NCBI RefSeq assembly: GCF_021389935.1
Contig: NZ_CP089979.1
Coordinates: forward strand, 5,375,001 to 5,439,000
Source: Fulvivirga ligni
Lineage (GTDB): Bacteria; Bacteroidota; Bacteroidia; Cytophagales; Cyclobacteriaceae
DNA length: 64,000 nucleotides
Direction of reading: 5' to 3'
Part shown: positions 47,907 to 57,832 of the stretch, piece by piece
Numbering within the stretch: the first letter of the stretch is position 1
How the letters are laid out: each line of letters begins with the position of its first letter
Notes under the pieces: model-generated
The model's database searches: none
What the model was told of the DNA's origin: nothing
The model's input: the letters and a program-made list of their open reading frames with translations, nothing else
Made by a program: the position numbers and the translations under genes

Positions 47907-49122
47907 TATGAACAGATCAACTCTATATACTCATTTTATAAAATTCTTACCAGCTATCCTGCTTATTATGCTAAGCACGATAGCTTCTTGTTCTTCTGAC
48001 GATGATCCACAGGCAGATACTGATGATGACAAGGTTGAAACCGTAACCCTGCACCTGGCTGATGCAGCCGCCACTAATGAAACCAAAGCACTGTATTCTA
48101 ACCTTTGGGCCATTCAGAAAACAGGATTTATGTTCGGGCATCATGATGATCTTATTTATGGCAGAGACTGGTATACCACCGCCGGAGGTTCCGATGTAAA
48201 AGAGGTGTGTGGGGACTATCCTGCCGTTTTCAGTGTAGATTTTGCTGAAATTATGGATGACCGCAGCGAGACCAGCGACCTTAATGATGATAGAAAGCGC
48301 ACGATTTTAGAAGCCAGAAAAAGAGGTGAAGTAATTACAGCCTGCGCACACCTAAACAACCCACTTACAGGAGGAGACTCATGGGATAACTCAGATAATA
48401 CCGTAGTAAAAAAGATTCTGGAAGATGGCTCTGAAACCAACATCAAATTTAAATCATGGTTAGACAAGCTATCCACCTTCGTTCTTGATCTGAAAGATGA
48501 CAATGGAAATACCATTCCCATCATTTTCAGACCTTTCCATGAGCACACACAGACCTGGTCATGGTGGGGTAAATCATGCACTTCACAAGATGAATTCATT
48601 GGCCTTTGGAAATTCACCGTAGACTATTTAAAGGGAAAAGGCGTGCATAACCTGATATATGCCATTTCCCCTCAGCTTGATGGCCCAAGCACTAAAGATG
48701 CTTTTTTATTCAGATACCCTGGAGATGATTATGTGGACTTCCTTGGCTTTGATAGCTACCATGGCACCTACACAGAATCACTTTCTACCAACCTTAAGAA
48801 TCTGGAAGAGATCTCTGCAGAAAAGCTAAAACCTTGTGGCGTAACCGAAACCGGAATTGAAGGCATTTTGAAAGATGGAGCAGAGTACGAAGAATACTGG
48901 ACAAAAGAAATATTAACACCGCTAATTGGCAGAGATATAAGCCTGGTAGTGATGTGGCGAAATAAATACGATCCTAATCATGGCGGTCATCATTTCTTCG
49001 GTCCATACATCGGCCATAGCTCAAAAAATGACTTTGTAGACTTTTATAAAAGCTCTATCACCCTGTTTAGCAAAGACTTACCGGATATGTATACGATGGC
49101 TGAAAATGTTACGGTAGAATAA
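47899..49122 (+). CDS. GH26 endo-beta-1,4-mannanase
   Basis: A 407-residue lipoprotein (lipobox IASC, about residue 31) followed by an acidic linker. GH26 motifs are clear: FGHHDDLIYG near the start, the acid/base Glu near 215 in FRPFHEHTQTWSWWG and the nucleophile Glu near 317 in GVTETGIEG. It should be anchored at the cell surface and cut beta-mannan internally. The start overlaps the previous stop by eight bases; the ATG at 47908 is an equally good start one base after that stop. This gene is the strongest pointer to mannan as the locus substrate. Confidence 0.93.
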   Translation: MNNMNRSTLYTHFIKFLPAILLIMLSTIASCSSDDDPQADTDDDKVETVTLHLADAAATNETKALYSNLWAIQKTGFMFGHHDDLIYGRDWYTTAGGSDVKEVCGDYPAVFSVDFAEIMDDRSETSDLNDDRKRTILEARKRGEVITACAHLNNPLTGGDSWDNSDNTVVKKILEDGSETNIKFKSWLDKLSTFVLDLKDDNGNTIPIIFRPFHEHTQTWSWWGKSCTSQDEFIGLWKFTVDYLKGKGVHNLIYAISPQLDGPSTKDAFLFRYPGDDYVDFLGFDSYHGTYTESLSTNLKNLEEISAEKLKPCGVTETGIEGILKDGAEYEEYWTKEILTPLIGRDISLVVMWRNKYDPNHGGHHFFGPYIGHSSKNDFVDFYKSSITLFSKDLPDMYTMAENVTVE

Positions 49123-49161
49123 AATTCTGATTCCTAATTTTAAAGAAAAACAACAAAAATT

Positions 49162-49968
49162 ATGAATCTGAAAAACACCTGGACGGCATTGTTCGCATTG
49201 GTTTTATGCCTGAACTATGCCGAAGCTCAAACCGAAAAGTATGATCTGAAGGAAAACATTGCCTACATCAATAATCCTTCTGATGCCTATGCTAAAAGCA
49301 GATGCAAGCTGGACCTGTACTACCCAAAAGATAAAGGTTTTGCCACCATTGTCTGGTTTCACGGAGGCGGGCTTACAGGTGGAGAAAAATACATTCCTGA
49401 AGGGTTGAAAAATAAGGGCGTAGCCGTGGCTGCGGTAAATTACAGATTAAGTCCTAAGGCTAATCACCCTGCTTATATTGATGATGCCGCAGCTTCAGTA
49501 GCCTGGGTGTTTGATCATATAGAAGAGTTTGGTGGCGATCCTTCCAAAATCTATGTTTCCGGTCACTCCGCTGGTGGGTATTTGGCACTTATGGTGGGGC
49601 TGGATGAGCAATATCTTCAGAAATATAATGCTGATGTAAATAAGGTAAAGGCCTATTTCCCTATCAGCGGCCAGACCATCACGCATAACACCGTTCGAAA
49701 AGAGCTGGGAAGACCTGAAAATGTGCCTTTTGCGAATGAGTTTGCTCCATTGAATCACGTAAAAAAGGACACCCCTCCTTTCCTGCTGATCACCGGAGAC
49801 CGAACCAAAGAAATTCCTTCAAGATATATGGAAAACGCCTATCTCTACGAGGCTTTAAAAGATGTAGGGAACGATAAAATCACGCTGTATGAAGAAGATG
49901 GTTTCGATCACAACTCAGTGGTAGAGCCAGCTTGCAGTTTGATTATCAAAGCGATAAAAGATAACTGA
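49162..49968 (+). CDS. Secreted alpha/beta-hydrolase, probable carbohydrate esterase
   Basis: A 268-residue enzyme with a signal peptide (about 1-22). The oxyanion motif is WFHGGGLTGG near 65, the nucleophile Ser near 136 lies in SGHSAGGYLA, and the late His lies in DGFDHNSV. This is the BD-FAE/hormone-sensitive-lipase-like type often found in utilisation loci as acetyl or feruloyl esterases. Between GH26 and GH130, removal of acetyl groups from mannan is the likely job (inference). Confidence 0.85.
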   Translation: MNLKNTWTALFALVLCLNYAEAQTEKYDLKENIAYINNPSDAYAKSRCKLDLYYPKDKGFATIVWFHGGGLTGGEKYIPEGLKNKGVAVAAVNYRLSPKANHPAYIDDAAASVAWVFDHIEEFGGDPSKIYVSGHSAGGYLALMVGLDEQYLQKYNADVNKVKAYFPISGQTITHNTVRKELGRPENVPFANEFAPLNHVKKDTPPFLLITGDRTKEIPSRYMENAYLYEALKDVGNDKITLYEEDGFDHNSVVEPACSLIIKAIKDN

Positions 49969-49986
49969 CAATAAATTTTTAATTAG

Positions 49987-51042
49987 ATGCTTAGAGAAAA
50001 CAACGTTGAAAGTAAAGTCTCTGTAAAACTAAAAAAACATGAGATGAACCCCGTATTAAAACCCAATCCCAATAATTACTGGGAAGATTTAGTGGTTTGT
50101 AATCCGGGAGTGTGGTATGAAAATGGCACTTTTTATATGCTCTACAGAGCGGCCGGAGATGATGAAAATCATTACATCCGCTTCGGGCTGGCCACTAGTG
50201 AAGATGGAGTAAACTTTCAGCGAGTAAGTGATGAACCGGTATTTGGCCCCAGTGTAGATGGCCCTGATCAGGGTGGTGTGGAAGACCCCAGGATCATTAA
50301 GTTTGGTGACGAATTTTACATTACTTATGCCTACCGTCCCTACCCTCCCGGAAGATACTGGACCTTCGCTCATGATGTAGTTAACCTGCCAGATGCCGGG
50401 CCGGAAGCACCCGCAGTTTATAAAAACAACATCGCCAACTCTGGCTTGGCGCTCTCTAAGGATCTTAAAAACTTTCGCAGATTAGGAAGAATCACTACTG
50501 CCAATTTAGATGATCGTGATGTTATCCTTTTCCCGGAAAAAATTAATGGCAAATTCGCCATGCTCCATAGACCGAAAGAGTGGATCGGCGAAGGATATGA
50601 CTGTGATCAGCCTTCTATCTGGATTCGCTTTTCTGACGATATGATGGTGTGGAAAGAACCCAGCACATTGCTTTTTAAAGGCAGAAAAGGCTCGTGGGAA
50701 GAGAAAATTGGCGGCAGCACCCCACCTCTTAGAACTAAAGATGGGTGGCTCATCATCTACCATGGGGTAGAAAATGGCGGCCAGGGCTACTATCGCGTAG
50801 GCGCAGCCCTGTTAGATCTGGAAGATCCTACCAAAGTAACTCACCGTCTTACAGACTGGATCATGGAACCTGAGCATGATTATGAAATTGAAGGCTTCTA
50901 CAAAGGATGCGTATTCCCTACCGGCAACATGATCATTGATAATACGCTTTATGTATATTACGGAGCTGCTGATAAATACATAGGTTTGGCCACTTATGAT
51001 GTCAATGAATTATTAGATGCCCTTAAAAATGAACCTGTATGA
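49987..51042 (+). CDS. GH130 beta-mannoside phosphorylase or hydrolase
   Basis: A 351-residue five-blade beta-propeller enzyme without a signal peptide, hence cytoplasmic. The family motifs are NPVLKP near the start, GGVEDPRI with the catalytic Asp near 100, KIGGSTPP, IIYHGVE and CVFPTGNM. Cytoplasmic GH130 enzymes usually split mannosyl-glucose or mannobiose with phosphate to give mannose-1-phosphate. Some GH130 members are plain hydrolases; I cannot decide from motifs alone. No 2-epimerase, the usual partner in mannobiose use, is in this window. It overlaps the next gene by four bases (ATGA). Confidence 0.9.
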   Translation: MLRENNVESKVSVKLKKHEMNPVLKPNPNNYWEDLVVCNPGVWYENGTFYMLYRAAGDDENHYIRFGLATSEDGVNFQRVSDEPVFGPSVDGPDQGGVEDPRIIKFGDEFYITYAYRPYPPGRYWTFAHDVVNLPDAGPEAPAVYKNNIANSGLALSKDLKNFRRLGRITTANLDDRDVILFPEKINGKFAMLHRPKEWIGEGYDCDQPSIWIRFSDDMMVWKEPSTLLFKGRKGSWEEKIGGSTPPLRTKDGWLIIYHGVENGGQGYYRVGAALLDLEDPTKVTHRLTDWIMEPEHDYEIEGFYKGCVFPTGNMIIDNTLYVYYGAADKYIGLATYDVNELLDALKNEPV

Positions 51043-52583
51043 AACGTTTACTGATATATCCACTAGCCCTGGCCATGGGCTTAGCGGCTTGCCAAAGTAC
51101 CAATGAAACCTCCAGCCAAAAGGACCTTGTTTCCATTTATCCTGATCAGGTGATCTCTGATGAGTTTATTGGTAATGGCGTGGAATGGTCAGCCTACCCC
51201 CATGCTGATGCGGATGATGCGGAATGGGGCTTGCTCATGACCGATGCCAAATGGCAGAAAGTTTTTGACAGACTGGATTTTATGCAGCCACGCATAGCCC
51301 GGGTGATGGATCAGGCCAACTGGAGATATTTAGAGGGCTTCGATGATAAGGGCGAGCCAATCCTAAATTTTGAATCTCAGGAGATGAAATCATTGTACAA
51401 GCTGCTCGATTATTGTCAGGAGCACAACGTAACAGTGATCCTTGGTGAATGGGGGCAGCCGTACAAAGTACATGATCCTCAGCTACATATGGAGGATAAA
51501 TTCACAGGGGCGAATGATCCTAATTGGATAAAGATCATCACCGCGAATCTTAAAAATCTGATTCAGAACAAGCAATATACCTGCATTAAATATTACAATC
51601 TGGTAAATGAGCCTAATGGCTACTGGGCCAGCACCGATGGCGACTGGGAACAGTGGAAGGAAGGCATTACCATGCTTAACACAAGCATCAAAGAAGCCGG
51701 ACTATCGGATCACATCGCGGTAATTGGGCCGGATGCTACCCCTTACAACAATGACAAATCAAAGTATACTGGTTATAACTGGGCCATAGAAGCGGTAAGG
51801 CAGCTGGGCAATGTACTGGGCGCTTACGATGTTCATGATTACCCTCAGAAAGACTTTGTAAGATCAGGCGAATTTGGCCAGCATTACAAAGAAATGGTCA
51901 GCTTCGCTGATTCTGTAAATGAAAAACCTTTCATCTTCGGCGAAATAGGCTTTGAAAAATACGTAGAAGGGAACATTAAAAGATATGAAGCCGATTCATT
52001 TGCCAGCCCTGACAGTCAGCTTGGTATTTATGATTATGATTATGGCGTAGACATGGCTGATGCTGTGATTCAAGCTATGAACGCTGGCTTCGATGCTACA
52101 CTGGCCTGGGGCCTTGATGATGCCATGCACACTAACGGTGACTCAGGCGACAAGCATCAGCTTAAAAAATGGGGCATGTGGAATATTCTTGGCACCGAAC
52201 TTACAGGAGATTCTACTGAAGAAAACATAAGACCTTGGTTTTACACCTGGTCACTCATGTGTCGTTATTTCCCTGGCGAAATGAATATCGTAAAGTCAGA
52301 CTCTGTTCCGGCTAAAAATGTAAGAATGACTGCCGGAGTATTTGGTAAGTACATGAGCATGGCTATAGTTAACAATTCTGACAGCACAGCAAATTTCACG
52401 GTGCACCCAGGCAATCTGGGCGAAGGAGCCACATTTAAAAAGTTTCTGTACACAGAAAAGCAAAGACATAAAGATGAAAATGGCTTTCCAAAACCAGTAG
52501 AAACAGACCTTAAAGGAAGCACAGCGCTGGAAGTAGAAGTACCAGCCAGAAGCTTTGTTTTATATACATCTTACAATTATTAA
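51039..52583 (+). CDS. Second clan GH-A glycoside hydrolase lipoprotein
   Basis: A 514-residue lipoprotein (lipobox LAAC, about residue 18) and diverged paralogue of the 46434 enzyme. The acid/base Glu near 191 lies in YYNLVNEPNGYW and the nucleophile Glu near 302 in IFGEIGFEKY. WGLDDAMH and a C-terminal beta domain follow. It starts within the GH130 stop (ATGA), so it is translated with it. Retention of both catalytic Glu in two divergent copies suggests two different linkages or sites of action. The GH family is unassigned. Confidence 0.8.
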   Translation: MKRLLIYPLALAMGLAACQSTNETSSQKDLVSIYPDQVISDEFIGNGVEWSAYPHADADDAEWGLLMTDAKWQKVFDRLDFMQPRIARVMDQANWRYLEGFDDKGEPILNFESQEMKSLYKLLDYCQEHNVTVILGEWGQPYKVHDPQLHMEDKFTGANDPNWIKIITANLKNLIQNKQYTCIKYYNLVNEPNGYWASTDGDWEQWKEGITMLNTSIKEAGLSDHIAVIGPDATPYNNDKSKYTGYNWAIEAVRQLGNVLGAYDVHDYPQKDFVRSGEFGQHYKEMVSFADSVNEKPFIFGEIGFEKYVEGNIKRYEADSFASPDSQLGIYDYDYGVDMADAVIQAMNAGFDATLAWGLDDAMHTNGDSGDKHQLKKWGMWNILGTELTGDSTEENIRPWFYTWSLMCRYFPGEMNIVKSDSVPAKNVRMTAGVFGKYMSMAIVNNSDSTANFTVHPGNLGEGATFKKFLYTEKQRHKDENGFPKPVETDLKGSTALEVEVPARSFVLYTSYNY

Positions 52584-52605
52584 ACATCAAGGAGCATAGA
52601 GAAGT

Positions 52606-54249
52606 ATGGGTACGATCAATTTAAGCGGAATAGACCTCACCATTGTTGTTTTATACATTGTTTTCATCATTTGGTGGGCACTGAGGCATGGTAAAAGTAA
52701 AGACTCTGATGCTTACTTTCTGGCCGGCAGAAACCTGACCTGGCCGGTAGTGGGCTTATCATTATTTGCTGCCAGTGTTTCCAGCTCCACACTTATGGGG
52801 CACTCTGGAGAAGGATTTATCAGTGGTATAGCAGTGTACAATTACAATTGGATCTCTGTGCTCGTCATGGTGTTCTTTGCGGTATTCTTTCTGCCATTTT
52901 ATATCCGATCCGGCATTTTCACCATGCCGGAATTCCTGGAAAAGCGCTTTGACGGACGTTCCAGAACCTACTTCTCCTTCATCACCATCATAGGAAATGT
53001 GTTCCTCGATGCTTCCGCCACCCTTTACACCGGAGCATTAATCATCAAAATGATTTTCCCGGAAGCTAACATGCTGTGGATCATCATAGGTATGGCAGCC
53101 GTGGCAGGAAGCTACACCATTGTCGGTGGACTATCTTCTGCCATTAATGCTGATGTAATTCAATCGGCCATATTGATTATTGGCTCCACTATACTTTCGT
53201 TTTATGCCTTGCACAGCATTGGCGGTTGGGATAATTTCATAGATACTTTCCATGAAGGTGTTTGGTTAAAGCTAACCCGCCCCATGGATGACCCCACTGT
53301 GCCCTGGCCTGGCATGATCATCGGTATTCCGATTCTTGGCTTCTACTTTTGGGCCAACAATCAGGTAATGGTGCAGCGCGTGCTCTCTGCAAAATCCATT
53401 GATCATGGTAGAAAAGGTGTGCTACTAGTTGGTTTTCTATATCTTTTCACCCTGTTCATTTTCATAGTACCAGGATTGGTAGCCAGAGGAATAAACTTAT
53501 TCGGAGTAGAAAATTTGCCTTTGGAAATCATTAGCGGCAGCGAACTGAAAAGCACCTTTGGTGTAAATACAGACCAGGTTTACCCCAGGCTAATCATCAG
53601 ACTATTGCCTGTAGGGCTTATCGGAATCATACTTTCAGCCATGATTTCAGCGCTTACTTCAACATTGAGCGCTACGCTAAGCTCTGTGTCTACCCTATTC
53701 ACCATGGACTTTTACTCCAAGTTTGATAAAAATGCCAGCAGCGAAAAGCTGGTAAGAGTAGGCCAGATCACCGCACTTGTGGCTCTTATTATAGCCGTGG
53801 TGTGGGCACCTTACATTCGCACTTTCGATTCATTAATTTCCTACTACCAGGAAGTAGTTTCCTATTTGGCTCCACCTATTGTAGGTACTTTCTTTATCGG
53901 CCTGTTTTGGAAAAGATCAAATTCAAAAGGTGCGTTTAGCGGCCTTATTTTTGGATTGGTTGTGGCTGTGGCCATCATGCTGGCTAAGTACACTATGGGA
54001 ATTGAAATAGGATTACACTTTCTACTGCTAGCTCCTATTCTATTGGTAATAAGCACATTAGTAAATATTATTGTGAGTTTAACTACTTCGCCTCCACCGG
54101 CTGAGAAAGTGGAAAATAACATCTGGACCCGTAAAATATGGGATGATGAAACCGAAGAACTAAAAGGCGTAGTATGGTACAAAAACTTCAGAATACAAGC
54201 CCTGATTTTAGTGGCAGGCTGCTTTCTGATGTATTTCTGGTTTATGTAG
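52606..54249 (+). CDS. Sodium:solute symporter (SSS family)
   Basis: A 547-residue inner-membrane transporter with about 14 hydrophobic segments. SSS landmarks are AYFLAGRNLTWPVVGLSLFAASVSSSTLMG near the N-terminus and FYFWANNQVMVQRVLSAKS in the middle. It sits between the GH-A/GH130 group and GH3 and should import the mono- or disaccharide released in the periplasm, driven by Na+. It would supply the cytoplasmic GH130 enzyme. Many mannan loci use an MFS carrier instead. Confidence 0.93.
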   Translation: MGTINLSGIDLTIVVLYIVFIIWWALRHGKSKDSDAYFLAGRNLTWPVVGLSLFAASVSSSTLMGHSGEGFISGIAVYNYNWISVLVMVFFAVFFLPFYIRSGIFTMPEFLEKRFDGRSRTYFSFITIIGNVFLDASATLYTGALIIKMIFPEANMLWIIIGMAAVAGSYTIVGGLSSAINADVIQSAILIIGSTILSFYALHSIGGWDNFIDTFHEGVWLKLTRPMDDPTVPWPGMIIGIPILGFYFWANNQVMVQRVLSAKSIDHGRKGVLLVGFLYLFTLFIFIVPGLVARGINLFGVENLPLEIISGSELKSTFGVNTDQVYPRLIIRLLPVGLIGIILSAMISALTSTLSATLSSVSTLFTMDFYSKFDKNASSEKLVRVGQITALVALIIAVVWAPYIRTFDSLISYYQEVVSYLAPPIVGTFFIGLFWKRSNSKGAFSGLIFGLVVAVAIMLAKYTMGIEIGLHFLLLAPILLVISTLVNIIVSLTTSPPPAEKVENNIWTRKIWDDETEELKGVVWYKNFRIQALILVAGCFLMYFWFM

Positions 54250-54260
54250 AATCCGTAAAA

Positions 54261-56507
54261 ATGAATTTGAAATTGAATAAAAAGATAAGTGTAATCGCTT
54301 TTCTCATGACTGTTATTACCCAAATTTTAGTAGCGCAGGATCAGAGCGTTGATCAAAAAGTGGAGAATCTGCTTAAGAAAATGACTCTGGAAGAGAAAAT
54401 TGGCCAGATGAATCAATTGCACTGTGCTGATATGGATCGGGTAAATGAAGAAATGCGAAAAGGCCATGTTGGGTCCATTTTGAGCATCACTGATCCTGAT
54501 ATCGCCAACAAAGCCCAGCGTGTGGCAGTAGAAGAATCCAGACTTGGTATCCCTTTCCTCAGCGGCAGAGATGTGATCCATGGCTTCAAGACCATCTTCC
54601 CCATTCCGTTAGGTCAGGCGGCCACTTTTAATCCTGAAATAGTGCGCCAGGGCGCTCGCATAGCGGCCATTGAAGCTTCTGCTACCGGTATCAACTGGAC
54701 ATTCGCACCCATACTGGACATTACCCATGATCCTCGCTGGGGTCGAATTGCTGAATGTGTGGGTGAAGATCCATACCTGGCCTCCCGAATGGCCGAAGCC
54801 ATGGTTCACGGATTCCAGGGTGATGATTTGAGTGATCCTACCTCCATCGCTGCCTGTGCTAAGCACTTTGCAGGTTATGGCGCTGCCGAGGGAGGTCGTG
54901 ATTATAATTCTACTTTTATCACTGAAAGACAATTTAGAAACCTGTATTTACAACCATTTCATGCCGCAGTAAACGCAGGTACAGCCTCACTAATGGCTGC
55001 TTTCAACGATAATGATGGTATTCCCTCCACCGCCAACAAGTTCTTGCTAAAAGACGTGCTGCGCGATGAATGGCAGTTCAAAGGCTTTGTGGTTTCTGAC
55101 TGGGCATCCGTCACCGAAATGATCGCCCATGGTTTTGCTGCCAACGAAAAAGAGGCTGCACTAAGAGCCGCCAACGCCAGCCTGGACATGGAGATGGTAA
55201 GCGAAACCTACATCAAACACCTTCCTGAACTCATCGAAGAAGGCAAGGTATCCATGGAAACCATTGACAATGCAGTAAGGAATATTCTCCGAATCAAATT
55301 TGAGCTCGGCCTTTTTGATCATCCTTATGTTGATAAAAAACGTACTGAGGTTTTCTACGCCCCTGATCATCTGGCAGCAGCCAAAGAAGCAGCCATCCAA
55401 TCAGCGGTGTTATTAAAAAATGACAACCAAATTCTGCCGCTGTCTGAGAAAGTAAAAACCATTGCGGTGATCGGCCCGCTGGCCAACGCACCGCATGAGC
55501 AGCTGGGCACCTGGGTATTTGATGGTGATAAAAGCCATAGTATAACACCTCTGAGAGCTCTGCATGATCAATTGGGCCAAAAAGTAAAAATCATTTACGA
55601 ACCAGCCCTTTCCTATTCCAGAGATACTACCACCGCCAATTTTGATAAAGCCATTGAAGCAGCCCAAAAAGCTGATGTAGTGATCACCTTCCTGGGCGAA
55701 GAAGCCATACTTTCAGGAGAAGCACATAGCCTGGCTAATCTAAATCTTCAAGGGAAGCAGAGTGAGCTCTTAGCAGCCTTGAGTGAAACAGGCAAACCTG
55801 TAGTTACCGTAATCATGGCTGGCAGGCCGTTGACCATCGAAAAAGAAGTGGAATTATCTGATGTCATCATCTACTTCTGGGCTCCGGGCACCATGGGCGG
55901 ACCAGCCATAGTAGACCTTCTCTTTGGCAAAGCGGTACCTAGCGGAAAGCTTCCTGTGACATTCCCTAAATCTGTAGGTCAAATTCCAATTTACTACAAC
56001 CATAAGAATACGGGTAGACCTGCTAATGGCAGTGAATATTCTCTTAATGATATTCCTGTAGGTGCCTTACAGACCTCTTTGGGCAATCGTTCTTATTATT
56101 TAGATGCTGGTCATAAGCCATTGTTCCCCTTTGGATATGGCCTTTCTTATTCATCATTTAAATATGAAACACCCGAACTATCTGCCAGCAAACTATCCAC
56201 CTCGGACACACTATCCATCAGCTTTACGCTCACTAATATGGGCAAATATGAGGCTACAGAAGTAGCCCAGATCTACACCCAGGACATAGCCGGATCAGTA
56301 AGCCGACCAGTGCGTGAGTTGAAGTATTTTGAAAGGGTTCAACTGAAAGCAGGGGAAAGTAAAAAGGTCACTTTCAAGCTACCCGTGCAGGAACTGGCCT
56401 TCTGGAATTATGACATGAAATATGTAGTAGAGCCAGGACAGTTTAACCTTTGGGTTGGCGGAAGCAGTGATACTAATAATAAAACGAGTTTTGAAGTAAC
56501 GGAATAA
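54261..56507 (+). CDS. GH3 beta-glucosidase (BglX-like)
   Basis: About 748 residues with a signal peptide (MNLKLNKK to LVA); the ATG at 54261 is 11 bases after the symporter stop, whereas earlier in-frame starts overlap it and lack a signal. The GH3 N-terminal barrel has GRDVIHGFKTIFPIPL, AKHFAGYGAAEGGRDY and the nucleophile Asp near 280 in GFVVSDWASV. The alpha/beta sandwich (LGEEAILSGEAHS) and a C-terminal fibronectin III-like domain (FTLTNMGKYEATEVAQIY) follow. It is a periplasmic exo-enzyme, probably removing glucose from glucomannan oligosaccharides. Confidence 0.93.
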   Translation: MNLKLNKKISVIAFLMTVITQILVAQDQSVDQKVENLLKKMTLEEKIGQMNQLHCADMDRVNEEMRKGHVGSILSITDPDIANKAQRVAVEESRLGIPFLSGRDVIHGFKTIFPIPLGQAATFNPEIVRQGARIAAIEASATGINWTFAPILDITHDPRWGRIAECVGEDPYLASRMAEAMVHGFQGDDLSDPTSIAACAKHFAGYGAAEGGRDYNSTFITERQFRNLYLQPFHAAVNAGTASLMAAFNDNDGIPSTANKFLLKDVLRDEWQFKGFVVSDWASVTEMIAHGFAANEKEAALRAANASLDMEMVSETYIKHLPELIEEGKVSMETIDNAVRNILRIKFELGLFDHPYVDKKRTEVFYAPDHLAAAKEAAIQSAVLLKNDNQILPLSEKVKTIAVIGPLANAPHEQLGTWVFDGDKSHSITPLRALHDQLGQKVKIIYEPALSYSRDTTTANFDKAIEAAQKADVVITFLGEEAILSGEAHSLANLNLQGKQSELLAALSETGKPVVTVIMAGRPLTIEKEVELSDVIIYFWAPGTMGGPAIVDLLFGKAVPSGKLPVTFPKSVGQIPIYYNHKNTGRPANGSEYSLNDIPVGALQTSLGNRSYYLDAGHKPLFPFGYGLSYSSFKYETPELSASKLSTSDTLSISFTLTNMGKYEATEVAQIYTQDIAGSVSRPVRELKYFERVQLKAGESKKVTFKLPVQELAFWNYDMKYVVEPGQFNLWVGGSSDTNNKTSFEVTE

Positions 56508-56508
56508 A

Positions 56509-57795
56509 ATGAGACCACTAAAGCTTATATGCCTTCTTTTTATCCTGTGCCTCGGCTTCACAGCATTACATGCTCAGGACTTTATCCATGTTGAAAACGG
56601 CCGTTTTATCAAAAATGGGGAAGAATACAACTACCTGGGTACCAACTTCTGGTATGGCATGAACCTGGGTTACTCTGATCCTGACCGTCTAAAAACAGAG
56701 CTGGACAGTCTGCAGCGCATGGGTGTTAACAACCTGCGTATAATGGCAGCCTCAGAAGGTGACATTGATGCTCCGTGGAGAATGCAGCCTACGACACAGC
56801 CTGCTCCCGGTGAGTATAATGAAGACCTACTCAAAGGCCTTGATCTACTTTTAGATGAAATGGGTAAAAGAGATATGGTGGCCGTGGTTTGCATGAATAA
56901 TTTCTGGCCCTGGAGTGGAGGTATGTCACAATATCTATCCTGGGCTAACCATAATGAATCCATTCCCTACCCACCACCAGCTGCGGGTGGAGACTGGGGT
57001 GTTTACCAGCGCTATGCTGCACAATTTTACTCTAACAAAAAGGCCGTAAAGCTTTATGAGCAATACCTGGAGCACATTGTGAAGCGCACCAATACCGTAA
57101 ACGGAAAAGCCTACACAAACGACCCTACAATAATGGCCTGGCAGTTGGCTAACGAACCTGAAGGTGCAGATAATGCCAAAGCCTATAGAAAATGGGTTGA
57201 TAAGACGGCGAAGATGATCAAAAGCTGTGACAACCATCACATGGTATCCATTGGTAGTGAGGGCAATACGCCATCTCCAAAAGCTGGCACTAACTTCAAG
57301 CTGGACCATCAGTCGGAGTATATCGATTATTGCACCATGCACATATGGGTGCAAAACTGGGGCTGGTATGATCCGAAGCATCCGGAGCAAAGCCTGCCTG
57401 AGGCAAAAGAAAAGGCATTAGCCTACTTGAAAGAACATTTGAAGGTGGCCAACGAGCTCAAAAAGCCCATGGTTTTAGAGGAATTCGGCATTTCGCGTGA
57501 TTTTAACAGCCATACACCTATGACCTCCACCGAGTACAGAGACCAATATTATGATTTTATGTTCAGCACCGTGGCTGCCATGGCTGAAGAAGGAAATCAT
57601 ATCTCAGGCGTCAATTTCTGGGCCTGGGGTGGCTTAGGGAGACCAAGAGCACCCCATGTGATCTGGAAAAAGGGTGATGATTTCATCGGTGATCCTCCAC
57701 ATGAATACCAGGGCTGGTACTCGGTGTACAATACTGATGCCTCCACTATAGAAGTAATTAAAAAATGGGCTGAAACACTGACCAAGTTGCAATAG
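56509..57795 (+). CDS. GH5 mannanase (subfamily 7-like)
   Basis: A 428-residue secreted enzyme (signal peptide about 1-22, cleavage after HAQ). It begins FIHVENGRFIKNGEEYNYLGTNFWYG, typical of GH5_7 mannanases. It has the acid/base Glu near 216 in AWQLANEPEG, a conserved His (CTMHIWVQNW) and the nucleophile Glu near 325 in VLEEFG. With SPI rather than a lipoprotein signal it is probably periplasmic and acts on imported manno-oligosaccharides, complementing the surface GH26 enzyme. Confidence 0.92.
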   Translation: MRPLKLICLLFILCLGFTALHAQDFIHVENGRFIKNGEEYNYLGTNFWYGMNLGYSDPDRLKTELDSLQRMGVNNLRIMAASEGDIDAPWRMQPTTQPAPGEYNEDLLKGLDLLLDEMGKRDMVAVVCMNNFWPWSGGMSQYLSWANHNESIPYPPPAAGGDWGVYQRYAAQFYSNKKAVKLYEQYLEHIVKRTNTVNGKAYTNDPTIMAWQLANEPEGADNAKAYRKWVDKTAKMIKSCDNHHMVSIGSEGNTPSPKAGTNFKLDHQSEYIDYCTMHIWVQNWGWYDPKHPEQSLPEAKEKALAYLKEHLKVANELKKPMVLEEFGISRDFNSHTPMTSTEYRDQYYDFMFSTVAAMAEEGNHISGVNFWAWGGLGRPRAPHVIWKKGDDFIGDPPHEYQGWYSVYNTDASTIEVIKKWAETLTKLQ

Positions 57796-57832
57796 ATCCG
57801 CTACATTTTAAAACCATCAACATTATAAAAAC

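Noticed and set aside
54174-54260. Longer N-terminus for the GH3 gene
   Set aside because: It would overlap the symporter end by 76 bases and bury the signal peptide; the ATG at 54261 gives a normal signal.
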